NCBI RefSeq assembly: GCF_900142145.1
Contig: NZ_FQZV01000019.1
Span: 1 to 64,000 of the forward strand
Length of the DNA: 64,000 bases
Direction: 5' to 3'
From: Geosporobacter subterraneus DSM 17957
GTDB taxonomy: Bacteria; Bacillota; Clostridia; Peptostreptococcales; Thermotaleaceae
A program made the translations under genes and the position numbers. Positions within the stretch are counted from its first letter, which is position 1; the number at the start of each line of letters is the position of its first letter. Shown piece after piece: positions 53,005 through 62,412 of this stretch. The notes under the pieces were generated by a model, which was given only the letters and a program-made list of their open reading frames with translations, searched no databases and was not told the origin of the DNA.

Positions 53005-53998
53005 CAGCTAATTTCCCCCCAATAGATTTAGGGTCAAAGTTAAATAAAATTTGATAAAAATCCTGTAAAAAAGGTTTCGCTTCCTGTGCATCTATATAAA
53101 CAATATTGCTATAAGGAATTGCTTTCTTTGCAATAGCTGCATTGGGGAGAATTTCATATTTCTCAATAAGTACCGCCGCTTCATCTGCATGTGTATTGAC
53201 AAAGTCCACAGATTTCTTATATTCCTCTAAGAATACATTAAATGCTCCCTGATGGTTTTCGGCAAATTCTTTCTGAACGATAATAGCGCCCATGGCCAGC
53301 TTGCCTTGGTTTTCTACAACCTTTGTCCATTCCTCTGTGATATCTAGGGCAATTCTTAAATTTTGATTTTTCATTAGCGCTGTAGTAACATGAGGCTGCG
53401 GCAGAAGGCCAAGGTTTACGTCTCCTGCAGCCAAGGCTGCTGCCAATTCAGCATGCTGCAGTTTATAGTCCAGCATAACATCCTTGTCAGCTGTCAGCTG
53501 ATTTTTCTGCAATATGTATTGGAATATATAATCCGGTGAAGCCCCTTTTCCGCTGGTATATACGGTTTTTCCCTTCAAATCATCCATACTGTGGACCGTA
53601 TCGCCATTCTCTATCATATATAAAACCCCTAGTGTATTCACTGCAGCCAGCTGAACAGCACCTTCTGTCCGGTTATGCAAAACCAGTGCTAAATTGGTCG
53701 GTACTGCCGCCACATCGACTTCTCCGCTAATGATCTTACCTACTAGATCGTCCGGACTTCCAACAAGAGTAAATTCATAGTCTAGCCCAGCGTCCCCCGC
53801 TTCATGGCTTTGCATCAATTCTACCATACCCATACCGGTAGGCCCCTTTAAAGCAGCAACTTTTATTTTGGTTTTTTCTTTCGGTGTTTCTACCTGTGTT
53901 GAGGTTCCTGGTGCCACAACTCTTCCGCAAGCAGCGATTCCCAGTATTAAGGCCGTCATCAGTAATAAAGCCAAGCCTTTCTTAAGGTTATGTTTCAT
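52979..53998 (-). CDS. NMT1-type ABC substrate-binding lipoprotein (second system)
   Basis: This lipoprotein is about 339 residues. The ATG at 53998 follows GGAGGG, and the lipobox is GIAAC. The mature part has ALKGPTGMGMVELM, VDVAAVPTNLALVL and DLKGKTVYTSGKGASPDYIF, the pattern of NMT1-like binding proteins in Clostridia. The ligand is unknown; relatives transport sulfonates, nitrate-like or heterocyclic compounds. It is the first gene of a three-gene importer. Confidence 0.88.
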   Translation of the reverse strand: MKHNLKKGLALLLMTALILGIAACGRVVAPGTSTQVETPKEKTKIKVAALKGPTGMGMVELMQSHEAGDAGLDYEFTLVGSPDDLVGKIISGEVDVAAVPTNLALVLHNRTEGAVQLAAVNTLGVLYMIENGDTVHSMDDLKGKTVYTSGKGASPDYIFQYILQKNQLTADKDVMLDYKLQHAELAAALAAGDVNLGLLPQPHVTTALMKNQNLRIALDITEEWTKVVENQGKLAMGAIIVQKEFAENHQGAFNVFLEEYKKSVDFVNTHADEAAVLIEKYEILPNAAIAKKAIPYSNIVYIDAQEAKPFLQDFYQILFNFDPKSIGGKLADEGFYYKK

Positions 53999-54254
53999 TT
54001 TTTCTCCCTCCAATATGAAATAATATTCGTAAATTTTTTTTTACAATTGCCATCGTGATCATATTACTCTTATATCTATCAATTCTAAAAAATAACTCTA
54101 TCTACCATTTTATCACAGGTAAAACATTCATTGCTTCATATTTTTTATACCCATTCCTATGAATAAAAACCATTTACAGATATCTATAATGCTTTTATTA
54201 TGCTATCAATGATCCTCTTTCTAAAGCTTCATATTTACAGTTTGAAACAATAAG

Positions 54255-54288
54255 GGACATAACCTCCATTGCACCGGAGATTATGTCC
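54255..54288 (-). terminator. Terminator after the flavodoxin gene
   Basis: GGACATAACCTCC and GGAGATTATGTCC form a 13-bp stem with one mismatch, about 45 bp past the flavodoxin stop. A modest T stretch follows on the minus strand. Confidence 0.6.
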
Positions 54289-54332
54289 TAAGTTTTCACT
54301 ATCATATACAGTTTGGTAAAAATTCTATGTAG

Positions 54333-54755
54333 CTAGAGCAGCTTTGCTCCCAATTCCTTGCAAGCATGCAAATCTTCATCAGAAGGTGTTAGATTTACAA
54401 TGAGGCCCTCTGCAGCCAGGTTCGCACCATAGCCCTTCATTCTCTCTTCCCAATCCTTCATCCATTCGCCATTTCCCCAATCATAAGCCCCAAACAGCAC
54501 CAGGGGTTTGCCTGCTACAACTTTTTCCAAAGACGCTACAAAGGGTTCCATTTCAGTTTCTTCTAAAACCTCTGCTCCCATCGACGGGCAACCTAATGCA
54601 ACGCCATCGGCATTTGCTACATCCTCTGCAGAAGCTTTGTCCACACTTAGCAATCTCACCACACTATTATCAGATTCAGCGCCCTCTGCTACAGCTTTTG
54701 CCATCATCTCCGTATTTCCAGTCCCACTCCAATAAATCACTGTTACTTTTTTCAA
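54333..54755 (-). CDS. Flavodoxin
   Basis: This protein is about 140 residues. The FMN-phosphate loop is IYWSGTGNTEMMAKAV, with LGCPSMGAEVLEETEM (FMN loop) and LFGAYDWGNGEWM. The start is a TTG at 54755, 7 nt after AAGGAGG; the in-frame ATGs further up lie before that site. Flavodoxins replace ferredoxin when iron is scarce. It lies behind a cysteine-rich peptide gene and a Fur box, which fits that use. Confidence 0.92.
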   Translation of the reverse strand: MKKVTVIYWSGTGNTEMMAKAVAEGAESDNSVVRLLSVDKASAEDVANADGVALGCPSMGAEVLEETEMEPFVASLEKVVAGKPLVLFGAYDWGNGEWMKDWEERMKGYGANLAAEGLIVNLTPSDEDLHACKELGAKLL

Positions 54756-54813
54756 ATCAATTACCTCCTTCATTAGCACTAAACTTATTTTCTATAAGCT
54801 GCTGTGGATTTGC

Positions 54814-54945
54814 TTAATCGCCTTTTTCCTTGCATCCACATCCCTTAGGCTGATGGCATTGGCAATTGGTGCAGCTGCAGCCATCTTCAGCTGCTTTTGT
54901 GGAGGTTAAAGCATTTTCTAGAAAAGCTTTTTTCATTTCAATCAT
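54814..54945 (-). CDS. Cysteine-rich 43-residue peptide (metallothionein-like)
   Basis: This small gene has AAGGGGTG 6 nt before its ATG. It encodes MIEMKKAFLENALTSTKAAE, then a core CSCTNCQCHQPKGCGCK with six cysteines in 16 residues, and ends KEKGD. The pattern is that of a metal-binding peptide, but I know no exact family. It lies between a Fur box and flavodoxin, 58 bp upstream of the flavodoxin start, so it is probably iron-regulated and could bind, store or sense Fe, Zn or Cu. Confidence 0.75.
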   Translation of the reverse strand: MIEMKKAFLENALTSTKAAEDGCSCTNCQCHQPKGCGCKEKGD

Positions 54946-54964
54946 TTTAGACACCCCTTAATAT

Positions 54965-54983
54965 GATAATGATAATCGTTTTC
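54965..54983 (-). promoter_or_regulatory. Fur box upstream of the cysteine-rich peptide and flavodoxin
   Basis: GATAATGATAATCGTTTTC matches the classical 19-bp Fur consensus at 17 of 19 positions. It lies 19 bp upstream of the peptide start. It predicts derepression under iron limitation. Confidence 0.85.
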
Positions 54984-55160
54984 AATAATTAAACATTATC
55001 ATAATAGTCCTATATGTGTCAATACCTTAATAGGTTCTGCTTTATAAAAATGTTTTTAGGCGGTTGTAGATTCCCCCCCTTCTGGAGACAGTCAAAGCTA
55101 TTGCAAATAAACTAAGTGATCAAGTCAAGAAAGAAGTCTATGTTGATCAGCATTTTTTTA

Positions 55161-55204
55161 ATATTAAAGCCATCTGTCTATCATTGGACAGATGGCTTTA
55201 ATAT
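55161..55204. terminator. Strong bidirectional terminator
   Basis: A perfect 18-bp stem (ATATTAAAGCCATCTGTC with its complement) and an 8-nt loop, with T or A runs on both sides, lie just beyond the stop of the GH18-like gene on the minus strand. The piece 55070-55160 upstream reads as a short protein-like fragment on the plus strand (AIANKLSDQVKKEVYVDQHF) of unknown origin. Confidence 0.85.
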
Positions 55205-55226
55205 TTTTCTATTGATTATTTATCAA

Positions 55227-56663
55227 TCAGAACCCTGCGGACTCAAGGATTTGTGTCCAGACATTCATATATAATTCCAGGGTACTGCTATCCCTTATAG
55301 GATTTTCATAGGCAGGAATCCTCCCCAATGACCAGAGAGAAATGCCCCCAAGCCCGGCTTCCCGTACTTTTTTAATCTTTTCAGCTACACTCCTGCTGTC
55401 CTCATAAAGTATAAAGTTATAGGACTTATCTACACTGTTATAGTAGGCTATATAGGGACTTTCCAGTACCTTGATATAGCTGGGTATGGCCGGATCAAGG
55501 CTGCTTGTCATTCTTTGATAAATCTGTGTATAGGAAGGTGTTGAATAGTTTCCTACTGTTTCCGGAGAAAGTTTTTCCCAATCCTCTGGTTTTTCAATAT
55601 TCGGGAACTTCCACTGGGCTGTTCCAAAGGAAATCTGCAGTATAATCTTCTTTGGATCTTGAATGCCTGTCTCCTGATTTGTCAAAGCCTGTATTGCTTT
55701 TTCAATCCGGCTAGCCGGTGCAATGGAATCCACAAAAGCCGGATTTTTCAAATACAACATTACATCGGATTTTTTAATGCTTCCCTTTGGTTCATAGTCG
55801 TGGGCCATCACGATCACTTTATCTGCTATATTTCCTATTTCCCGATAATTATAACCATCATAGTAGGCTGAATAGGGTACTGCTGCATATAAGTCTTTGT
55901 CGGAGCCTGCAGCGGCTAATGCCTGCCTTAGCTCTTGCAGAAACTGTACATACCACTCACTCATCAGCCTGCCTTCGTACAGTATGTTTTCTCTTACTCC
56001 ATTGATGGAATTTATCCTCGTATTCCTCATCTCCTCGAAATCGATCACCACACCATTCCAATAGATTCCGGAATCCTGAACAACTTCCCGAGTTAGCATA
56101 TCTGTGGTTTGCTGAATCAACAGCTGTCGTTTTTCAGCATATGGAAGAATTTTATGTAATATACTCATTTTGGAAAACAGATTGAAGCGAATGGGAATGT
56201 TATTTTGTTTTGCAATTTGCAGGGCTTCTATGTGGTTTTCATTCAAAACCATAGGTCTTATGGCTATACTGGGATTCTCAGCAGTTGAAGCATCCTCCGT
56301 AATATCGTAAAATGCAAAACTCAAATCATTGAAATATTTGAGGAGATCCTTTTGATTGAAATTATTGGCCTTGAAAATCTCTTTCGGATAATAACCATGC
56401 AGTTCCAGTAAGGGCATCCCCTGTCTTAAGAGCTCTAAATCTTTCGTATCAACGATACCATCACCATTCAGGTCTTTTTTCTGATCATATTGGATCTCTA
56501 TATTTGGCTCTAAATATTCCGATAACAGCAAGAAATCGATATGGTTTACGACCCCGTTGCCGTTGATGTCACCCTTCAACGGTACAATCTCTTCAGCATA
56601 CACAGCACTGAATGAAACTGCTAGAATCAAAATCAAAAAGAAAGAAATTGTTTTTTTAAGCAT
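55227..56663 (-). CDS. Secreted dockerin-bearing GH18-like protein
   Basis: This 478-residue protein has a signal peptide at about 1-24. A type I dockerin-like pair of calcium loops follows (GDINGNGVVNHIDFLLLSEY and DLNGDGIVDTKDLELL, about 30-82). A TIM-barrel resembling family 18 (YaaH/SleL type) comes next, with the catalytic-strand motif YWNGVVIDFEEM and the later GISLWSLGRIPAY. Family 18 uses the glutamate of a DxxDxDxE motif; here the motif is reduced to VIDFEE, as in spore-lytic and chitinase-like members. It may act on peptidoglycan or chitin-like polymers. No cohesin or scaffoldin is in the window. Confidence 0.78.
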   Translation of the reverse strand: MLKKTISFFLILILAVSFSAVYAEEIVPLKGDINGNGVVNHIDFLLLSEYLEPNIEIQYDQKKDLNGDGIVDTKDLELLRQGMPLLELHGYYPKEIFKANNFNQKDLLKYFNDLSFAFYDITEDASTAENPSIAIRPMVLNENHIEALQIAKQNNIPIRFNLFSKMSILHKILPYAEKRQLLIQQTTDMLTREVVQDSGIYWNGVVIDFEEMRNTRINSINGVRENILYEGRLMSEWYVQFLQELRQALAAAGSDKDLYAAVPYSAYYDGYNYREIGNIADKVIVMAHDYEPKGSIKKSDVMLYLKNPAFVDSIAPASRIEKAIQALTNQETGIQDPKKIILQISFGTAQWKFPNIEKPEDWEKLSPETVGNYSTPSYTQIYQRMTSSLDPAIPSYIKVLESPYIAYYNSVDKSYNFILYEDSRSVAEKIKKVREAGLGGISLWSLGRIPAYENPIRDSSTLELYMNVWTQILESAGF

Positions 56664-56809
56664 CTCCCTGCCCCCTATACAATGTCATGTAATGACTCTT
56701 ATTAAAAACCTATTCTAAAACCATTGTACCGTATGCTTCTAGTATATATAATTGAATCATAATAGAGAATAGATTTTTATTAAAAAAACTAAATGATGGG
56801 AGAGTATTA

Positions 56810-57661
56810 GTGAATATGAACCGTCAAAAAGCAATAAAGTATATGATCATCGCATCTATTCTATGGAGCACCGGAGGATTATTTATTAAGCTGGTAGACT
56901 GGAACCCTATGGCCATCGCCGGTGCTCGAAGCGGTATCGCTGCGATTGTTATGCTTTTTTATCTAAGAAAACCTAAAATTCCAATGCAAAAGAATATGCT
57001 GGGAGGTGCCCTCTCTTATTCTGCCCTTCTAATGCTTTTCGTCTCTGCAAATAAGCTCACCACTTCAGCCAATGCCATATTGCTGCAGTTTACTGCCCCT
57101 ATATGGGTGGCTTTGTTTTCTAGTTGGTTTTTAAAGGAAAGGATTCGAAAATCAGATTGGGCTGCTATTGTCCTTGTGCTATTAGGAATGTTTGTATTTT
57201 TTATTGGGGACTTGCAAACCGGCCATATGGAGGGTAATCTGATTGCCGTTCTCAGTGGTATAGCTATGGCTGCTATGATTATTTTTTTGAAGCTTCAGAA
57301 TGAAGGATCTCCGGTAGAGATCACCTTGCTGGGCAACGTGCTGACTTTTGTAATTGCTTTGCCTTTTTTCTTCTTATCGATACCCAGCCTAAAAAGTATC
57401 CTTGCACTGCTGGTGTTAGGTGTTTTTCAGCTAGGAATTTCTTATATTTTATATACTACAGCCATTCTACATGTATCTGCTATCGAGGCAATCCTAATTC
57501 CTGTCATAGAACCACTGCTAAATCCCATTTGGGTCTTCTGGTTTACAGGGGAAATGCCGGGGCATCACGCTATTTTTGGAGGCATAATTGTGATCCTTAC
57601 AATAATAGCCAGAAATCTATATCAGACAAAAAAAGGGAAACCTATCCTACATCAGAATTAA
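56810..57661 (+). CDS. EamA/DMT family transporter
   Basis: This 283-residue protein has ten predicted helices in two EamA repeats. Conserved patterns include WSTGGLFIKLVDWNPMAIAG near the start and IEAILIPVIEPLLNPIWVF in the second repeat. It probably exports a metabolite such as an amino acid or purine. The start is either GTG at 56810, with GGGAG nearby, or ATG at 56816. It stands alone. Confidence 0.85.
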   Translation: MNMNRQKAIKYMIIASILWSTGGLFIKLVDWNPMAIAGARSGIAAIVMLFYLRKPKIPMQKNMLGGALSYSALLMLFVSANKLTTSANAILLQFTAPIWVALFSSWFLKERIRKSDWAAIVLVLLGMFVFFIGDLQTGHMEGNLIAVLSGIAMAAMIIFLKLQNEGSPVEITLLGNVLTFVIALPFFFLSIPSLKSILALLVLGVFQLGISYILYTTAILHVSAIEAILIPVIEPLLNPIWVFWFTGEMPGHHAIFGGIIVILTIIARNLYQTKKGKPILHQN

Positions 57662-57774
57662 GCATTATAAGAATTTTCTAACAAGTCTAAGTATGCATTT
57701 TTTCCATAAATTAAATCACATCTCCTAAATATAGAGAATATGATGTTATAAAGTTCTTGAAAGGAGTAAGTAAG

Positions 57775-58395
57775 ATGTATAATGCTTTTAATTCACATCC
57801 CTATTACTATAATCCATATCATATATATAACATTTATAGTCCCTATCCTTATTGGATCAATAACCCGATGTATCATACAGACTTTCCAAAACAGTTTGCG
57901 AAACTTAGAGATTATGGACCAGAACCCTTTGTCGTCAATATTGAGGAGGTTACCAAACAAAACAATACCTTTCGCACCGCTTTATGGACAGGAAAGCATC
58001 TGCAGCTTACCCTGATGAGTCTCAAGGTTGGGGAAGATATAGGTTTGGAGATTCATCCCAACCTGGATCAGTTTGTACGTATTGAAGAAGGTCAAGGAGT
58101 TGTAAAAATGGGAAATAGAAAAGACAGGTTAGATTTTCAGGCAAATGTCCGAGATGATTTTGCTTTCATCATACCTGCGGGCACATGGCATAATTTAATC
58201 AATACGGGCAATAAACCGTTGAAATTGTACTCTATCTATGCGCCGCCCCAGCATCCCCATGGAACCGTCCATGTTACAAAAAAAGATGCAGAAGAGTACC
58301 ACGACCATGAGCACCATAAAGAGAATAAAAAAAACTCTGAGAACAGCTTTTCAAATGAGCATGGAGGATTTTTCCTAGAAGCTATGAAATATTAA
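57775..58395 (+). CDS. Cupin-domain protein with aromatic-rich N-terminus
   Basis: This protein is about 206 residues. The N-terminus is rich in tyrosine and asparagine (NSHPYYYNPYHIYNIYSPYP, residues 5-24), like spore-coat or surface proteins. A cupin follows (about 60-165) with motif 1 GLEIHPNLDQFVRIEEGQG and motif 2 FIIPAGTWHNLIN. Histidines at both motifs can hold a metal. The histidine-rich tail (HDHEHHKE) may also bind metal. AAGGAG before 57775 decides this start over the upstream one. Function is unknown. Confidence 0.8.
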   Translation: MYNAFNSHPYYYNPYHIYNIYSPYPYWINNPMYHTDFPKQFAKLRDYGPEPFVVNIEEVTKQNNTFRTALWTGKHLQLTLMSLKVGEDIGLEIHPNLDQFVRIEEGQGVVKMGNRKDRLDFQANVRDDFAFIIPAGTWHNLINTGNKPLKLYSIYAPPQHPHGTVHVTKKDAEEYHDHEHHKENKKNSENSFSNEHGGFFLEAMKY

Positions 58396-58419
58396 AAAAT
58401 ATCATGCAAAAAATAGAAC

Positions 58420-58458
58420 AACCAAGCAGCCCTGGTCAAACCAGATAACTGCTTGGTT
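58420..58458. terminator. Terminator between the cupin gene and the CapA relic
   Basis: AACCAAGCAG and CTGCTTGGTT arms are perfectly complementary, with an inner CTGGT/ACCAG pairing. They serve the cupin gene on the plus strand and possibly the convergent capA gene. Confidence 0.8.
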
Positions 58459-58490
58459 TATTTTATCTTGTTCTATAGGTGTCAATTGGT

Positions 58491-59435
58491 CTAAGGGGCA
58501 ATATACCCTTTTCCATCTCGGATAATCAGTTCGCTATTATATCCTTCTGAATATTTTTGTAAACGCTTTAAAATCTCTTCCCCATCCTCACCTGCTACAG
58601 GGATAGGCTGGCAGTCTATTATCCTTGCAGGAATAAGGTCGGCCTCTTGCCACTGGCCTTTGCTTAATTTTACATTAAGCATAATCGTTTCATCAGTTCC
58701 TGGCTGTATCTGCCGATCAAAAACAAAATTGCCCAGACTATAAAAAATCAGTTTTCCCTGGTACTTCTCCATGCTCTGCAGAACATGGGGATGATGTCCC
58801 AGGATCAAGTCCCCTCCCCTGTCCACCGCAAGGCGGGCTAGGCTTTTTTGAAACTCACTGGGATAGACATCATATTCTTTCCCCCAATGAAAAGAAATCA
58901 CTAAAAAATCGCAGCTTTCTTTTGCTCTCGTTATTTCTGCCGATATAGTGTCGGGATTTATTCGAGCCACTTCCGGCCGATCAGAAAAGTACAAATAGCC
59001 CTCCGGCGGGAACTGGGAATATCCTAGGAAACCAACGGTGATCCCTTTTATATTCACAAACACCGGCTGTCTTGCCTCCTGAGCATTAAGCCCTGCCCCC
59101 AAAGGCAGTATCCCATTTTCCTCTAGTACCTCTAAAGTATCTATAAGGCCTTCCGGTCCATAATCTAAGGTATGGTTATTGGCCAAATTTAGTATGTTAA
59201 ACCCTGCAGCCTTTAAAGACCTGCCATTTTCAATGTCTCCTTTAAAAATGAGTGCTCTATCCTTTAGTACAGCAGTATCTCTTGAGGTCAGAGGAGACTC
59301 CAGATTGGCAAAAGTGATATCCCCCTTCTTTAAATATTCCTCTACTTTAAGATAAGGGTAATCATATCCATGTCTCTCAATGCTCTTTCTTACGCCTCTA
59401 TCCATCAATATGTCCCCTAATGATATATATTTAGA
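58491..59435 (-). pseudogene. CapA-like metallophosphatase lacking its N-terminus
   Basis: About 305 residues match CapA/PgsA-type poly-gamma-glutamate synthesis proteins: ANLESPLTS, LNLANNHTLDYGPEGL, VISFHWGKEY and LGHHPHVLQ. The frame runs upstream through SLGDILMDRGV to a TGA at 59438-59436, so the metal-binding GD motif survives, but a signal peptide and start are missing. The first ATG (59405) lies after that motif. A deletion seems to have joined it to the DUF3160 relic. Confidence 0.75.
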
Positions 59436-60449
59436 TCATCGGTATTCCCGACATAAAACACTGTAGGATCATAAATGTTTTCCCATCTGGTTACGTCTGA
59501 TATACCTTCATTTTCAATAAAGAGGCTATAGGTTATCAAGAGAGCCTGCAGGGTCTGCTCAACATTTCTGACCCCTGCAGCCTTATCATTTCCAGCGGCG
59601 TCCTCTGTCTGTTTGTACAGGGGAAAGGGTGCCTGCCCATACCACATCATTGTTTTAAAAAATCTTTGGAGATCCTCACTGCGGGTATAATGACCCCGAG
59701 GTTTATACTGACTATAATCCAGCTCGTAAGGGAAAATTGCAGATTGAGCAAATCCCTGCTCTCCTCGTACCAGTTGATATTCTTCTGCAGCTAATTTTTT
59801 AGCCTGCTCCGGTATATCAGTTGGCATGGGCTTTTCTAAGGTCTGCAGTCCAACAGCGAAAAAAGCCATGTTTTTTATAAGGATATCCTTGAGTTCCTGA
59901 TCCGTAACCCCATTGTAGAGGGCTAATGACTTCTCATACATACTTTCTGTCAGTTCTTCCAAAATCCCTAACAGCGTTTCACTTTCCAGTGTTCGGAGGG
60001 AATAATCAAAAAATATGTGATAGACCTGAAGCACTGAATCGGTTGTAATAAAGGAGGGCAGTTTTTTATACTCATTGTTTTTCATATATGTAAAATAGCT
60101 GTTCTTCTTTAGTCGGCAGCACAACAAAACCGTTCTTTGCGATCAACTTCCGCTGTTCTGGGGTGAATTCTCCAAACTGCTGTAAGTTTACGATATTGGA
60201 CAGATCCGCTTTTACTTGATAGGGTTTTACCTGGGCTGTAAATTTCAACGGTTCAAAAGGAACATCAATCCTCTTGCGATCCTTTTCACCGGTAAAAGCT
60301 GCACTAAACTCTTTTTGTAAAGGACTGGCAACAACCTCCTCCTGCGGAAGTGCTTCTTTTTGTCTGCTGCAGCCAATGGCAGAAACACAAAGCATCATAA
60401 GGAGTAAAAAACTCATTATCCTCATAAAGATATTTCTATTATAGCTCAT
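59417..60449 (-). pseudogene. Frameshifted and truncated DUF3160 lipoprotein
   Basis: The N-terminal frame (60449-60072) has a lipoprotein signal (CVSAIGC) and ends at YIYEKQ. The next frame continues at once as KNNEYKKLPSFITTDSVLQV and then YHIFFDYSLRTLE, typical of DUF3160. A one-base change in an A run near 60085 explains the break. The product then stops at 59417 after about 340 residues, although family members are about 700 or more. Both a frameshift and a 3' deletion are implied. Confidence 0.75.
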
Positions 60450-61380
60450 TTATCTTCCCCCCTGTTTTTCTATAAATCTCTATCTTTTCTCCTTTTAAAT
60501 TAAAAGCATACCATTTTGCCGGACCCTTCCCCTGAATGAAAGCATAAATCTTCCCTTCTTCTGCAATTTTGATTCCCTCTATATCTGCATAGCTTGAAGA
60601 TTCCCAAATACCTTCAAAGCCAAAGCCTTTCCACTTATAAGCATGGAGAACTTTTTCCCCGTTTTGCAGAATTTCAATAGCGATTAACTCATCACTGCCG
60701 CTTTCGTCCATATCAGAAAAAGTATAGTCTGTAAAAGGCCTGGACAATCTAGAACCCCTCCATTTTGGAACCAGCATACCCTGCTGCCATTCATAGATAA
60801 ATGGTCTTTTGGCCATCACCGGATGAAACTGAGCTTCCTTATGAACCCCTAGAGAAATCTCCTTTTGCCCATCTCCGTCTATGTCGCAGGTTTGAACCTT
60901 CCATGGGTTAAGCACCTGAAAGGATTGATGGTAGACTTCTTTAATGTCTGCTCCATCAAAGCTTAGGATAATCAGTCGATCGCCAAATTCTGAGCCTTTA
61001 TCGCCAACCAGCAGGAGTATATTGTCATAACCATCATTGTTTAGGTCATCTATACAGCTGCTGATAATATTTTGTTTTTTTCCTGCCAGGGGGTAATGCT
61101 TCAGAACTTCACCCCCTGATGATAAAATAAGCACTGCCTCCCCCTTAAAATAGGCTAAAAATGTTTGGTTTTTTGATTTTAGCTGTTTAAAATCTACTGT
61201 TCTTCCCAAGGAATAATCTAATATTCGATACCTCCCTCCGGATGTTGTACCCAGAAGATGCAGCGGAAATAACTTAATAGTAAAAAAAGAACCTTCATCA
61301 CCTATATTTACAGTCGAACAATCTATTTCCAAAAAACCAAGAGTGTAAGAAGCGATGATTAAAAGGATTCTGCATATCAA
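60439..61380 (-). CDS. FG-GAP/VCBS-like repeat protein
   Basis: This 313-residue protein has a hydrophobic N-terminus and calcium-loop repeats of FG-GAP type: DLNNDGYDNILLL, DIDGDGQKEISLG and DMDESGSDELIAI. These usually form a beta-propeller. It overlaps the DUF3160 gene by 11 bp and so began a three-gene unit with DUF3160 and CapA. It is probably extracytoplasmic. The function is unknown, and its partners are now damaged. Confidence 0.75.
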   Translation of the reverse strand: MICRILLIIASYTLGFLEIDCSTVNIGDEGSFFTIKLFPLHLLGTTSGGRYRILDYSLGRTVDFKQLKSKNQTFLAYFKGEAVLILSSGGEVLKHYPLAGKKQNIISSCIDDLNNDGYDNILLLVGDKGSEFGDRLIILSFDGADIKEVYHQSFQVLNPWKVQTCDIDGDGQKEISLGVHKEAQFHPVMAKRPFIYEWQQGMLVPKWRGSRLSRPFTDYTFSDMDESGSDELIAIEILQNGEKVLHAYKWKGFGFEGIWESSSYADIEGIKIAEEGKIYAFIQGKGPAKWYAFNLKGEKIEIYRKTGGKINEL

Positions 61381-61435
61381 AACCTTTCTATAAATACAAC
61401 CACCTTCCCCGCATAAGGATATTGTGTTTTTGTGC

Positions 61436-61690
61436 TTATTTTACTAACGGAATAGCCTTGAATTTCATCTGACCCTCTTCATTAATATTGGTCAGGCTTA
61501 AATGACTTCTAGTCATTTCCAATATTCGAGAGTAAACACCCACATCCTTTAAGTATTCATCGCATTATTCGACATGCTATAGTATTCAACGGCAAAAGAA
61601 AAAATACCCCTACTGGCACCATTCTCTTTAAAACCTGCTTTAATTAATGTATTCTTTAGATTAAAAGTTCTGCTATCCTCATGGGATTTT
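61436..61690 (-). pseudogene. Unrecognised decayed coding stretch
   Basis: Minus-strand frames give FNLKNTLIKAGFKENGASRG with IFSFAVEYYSMSNNAMNT, then, after a frame change, KDVGVYSRILEMTRSHLSLT ending in FKAIPLVK. The shifts point to one broken gene. I do not know its family. Confidence 0.35.
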
Positions 61691-61751
61691 CAAATTTAAT
61701 TATTCTGCTGCATTCAGCAACTCACCTCATGGTGTTAAGAACATGCCTTAA

Positions 61752-62115
61752 TTACTTAGCCAGAGCTAACTTTTCTACTGCTTTATCCAAGTTGTCTACA
61801 AAGAAAATATCATTGCCTTTGTTAGTCTTATAAATAAATCATGCAAAGGCTTGCTTATGTTCTTGGAAAAGTCACCGATAATAAGCAGCTTAGTATGGTA
61901 ATTTATAAATTTTTGTAGAACTTCACCGGCAATACCGATGCTTAGTCTGAAGAACTCTTCCCTTATGCCTTTTTGTCTAATACAATTCTGCTGCAGTCTT
62001 TTTCATATTTTACCGTCATCATTAAGTCGAGAGCAGATTGCCAGTCAGATATTAAAACATCTTCACTCTCAATATATACGCTGGAATCATTTGCCCCTAA
62101 AATAGTATATTCCAT
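61752..62115 (-). pseudogene. DUF4180 protein, frameshifted
   Basis: An ATG at 62115 leads to YTILGANDSSVYIESEDVLI and SDWQSALDLMMTVKYEKDCS, ending at a stop after KKA. The family then continues in other frames: REEFFRLSIGIAGEVLQKFI, IIGDFSKNISKPLHDL, and DIFFVDNLDKAVEKLALAK ending at 61752. About 120 residues in total match DUF4180, with at least two frameshifts. Confidence 0.75.
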
Positions 62116-62412
62116 TATTTAAGTATCCTCTTATCACTTTATTTATTCAAGTATTGTATCAGTAAGATTTTGTCCTCTGTCCCTGATTTGAAAAAACAAT
62201 GATAGCCGAGTCAACTATTAAATATTTCTATTAGACTAATTATTAACAATCATGTATTATAAATAGCGGTAATTCGTCCTAAAATCTTATATTATATTGT
62301 TACTATTGTTATAGGAATAGCTTCAAGATAACTATTGCAGAGCTATGCAACAGCTTATTTTGCAGTCTATTTTATAAAAAATAAAATGAATCATCTTGAG
62401 GAGAGTGGCATT

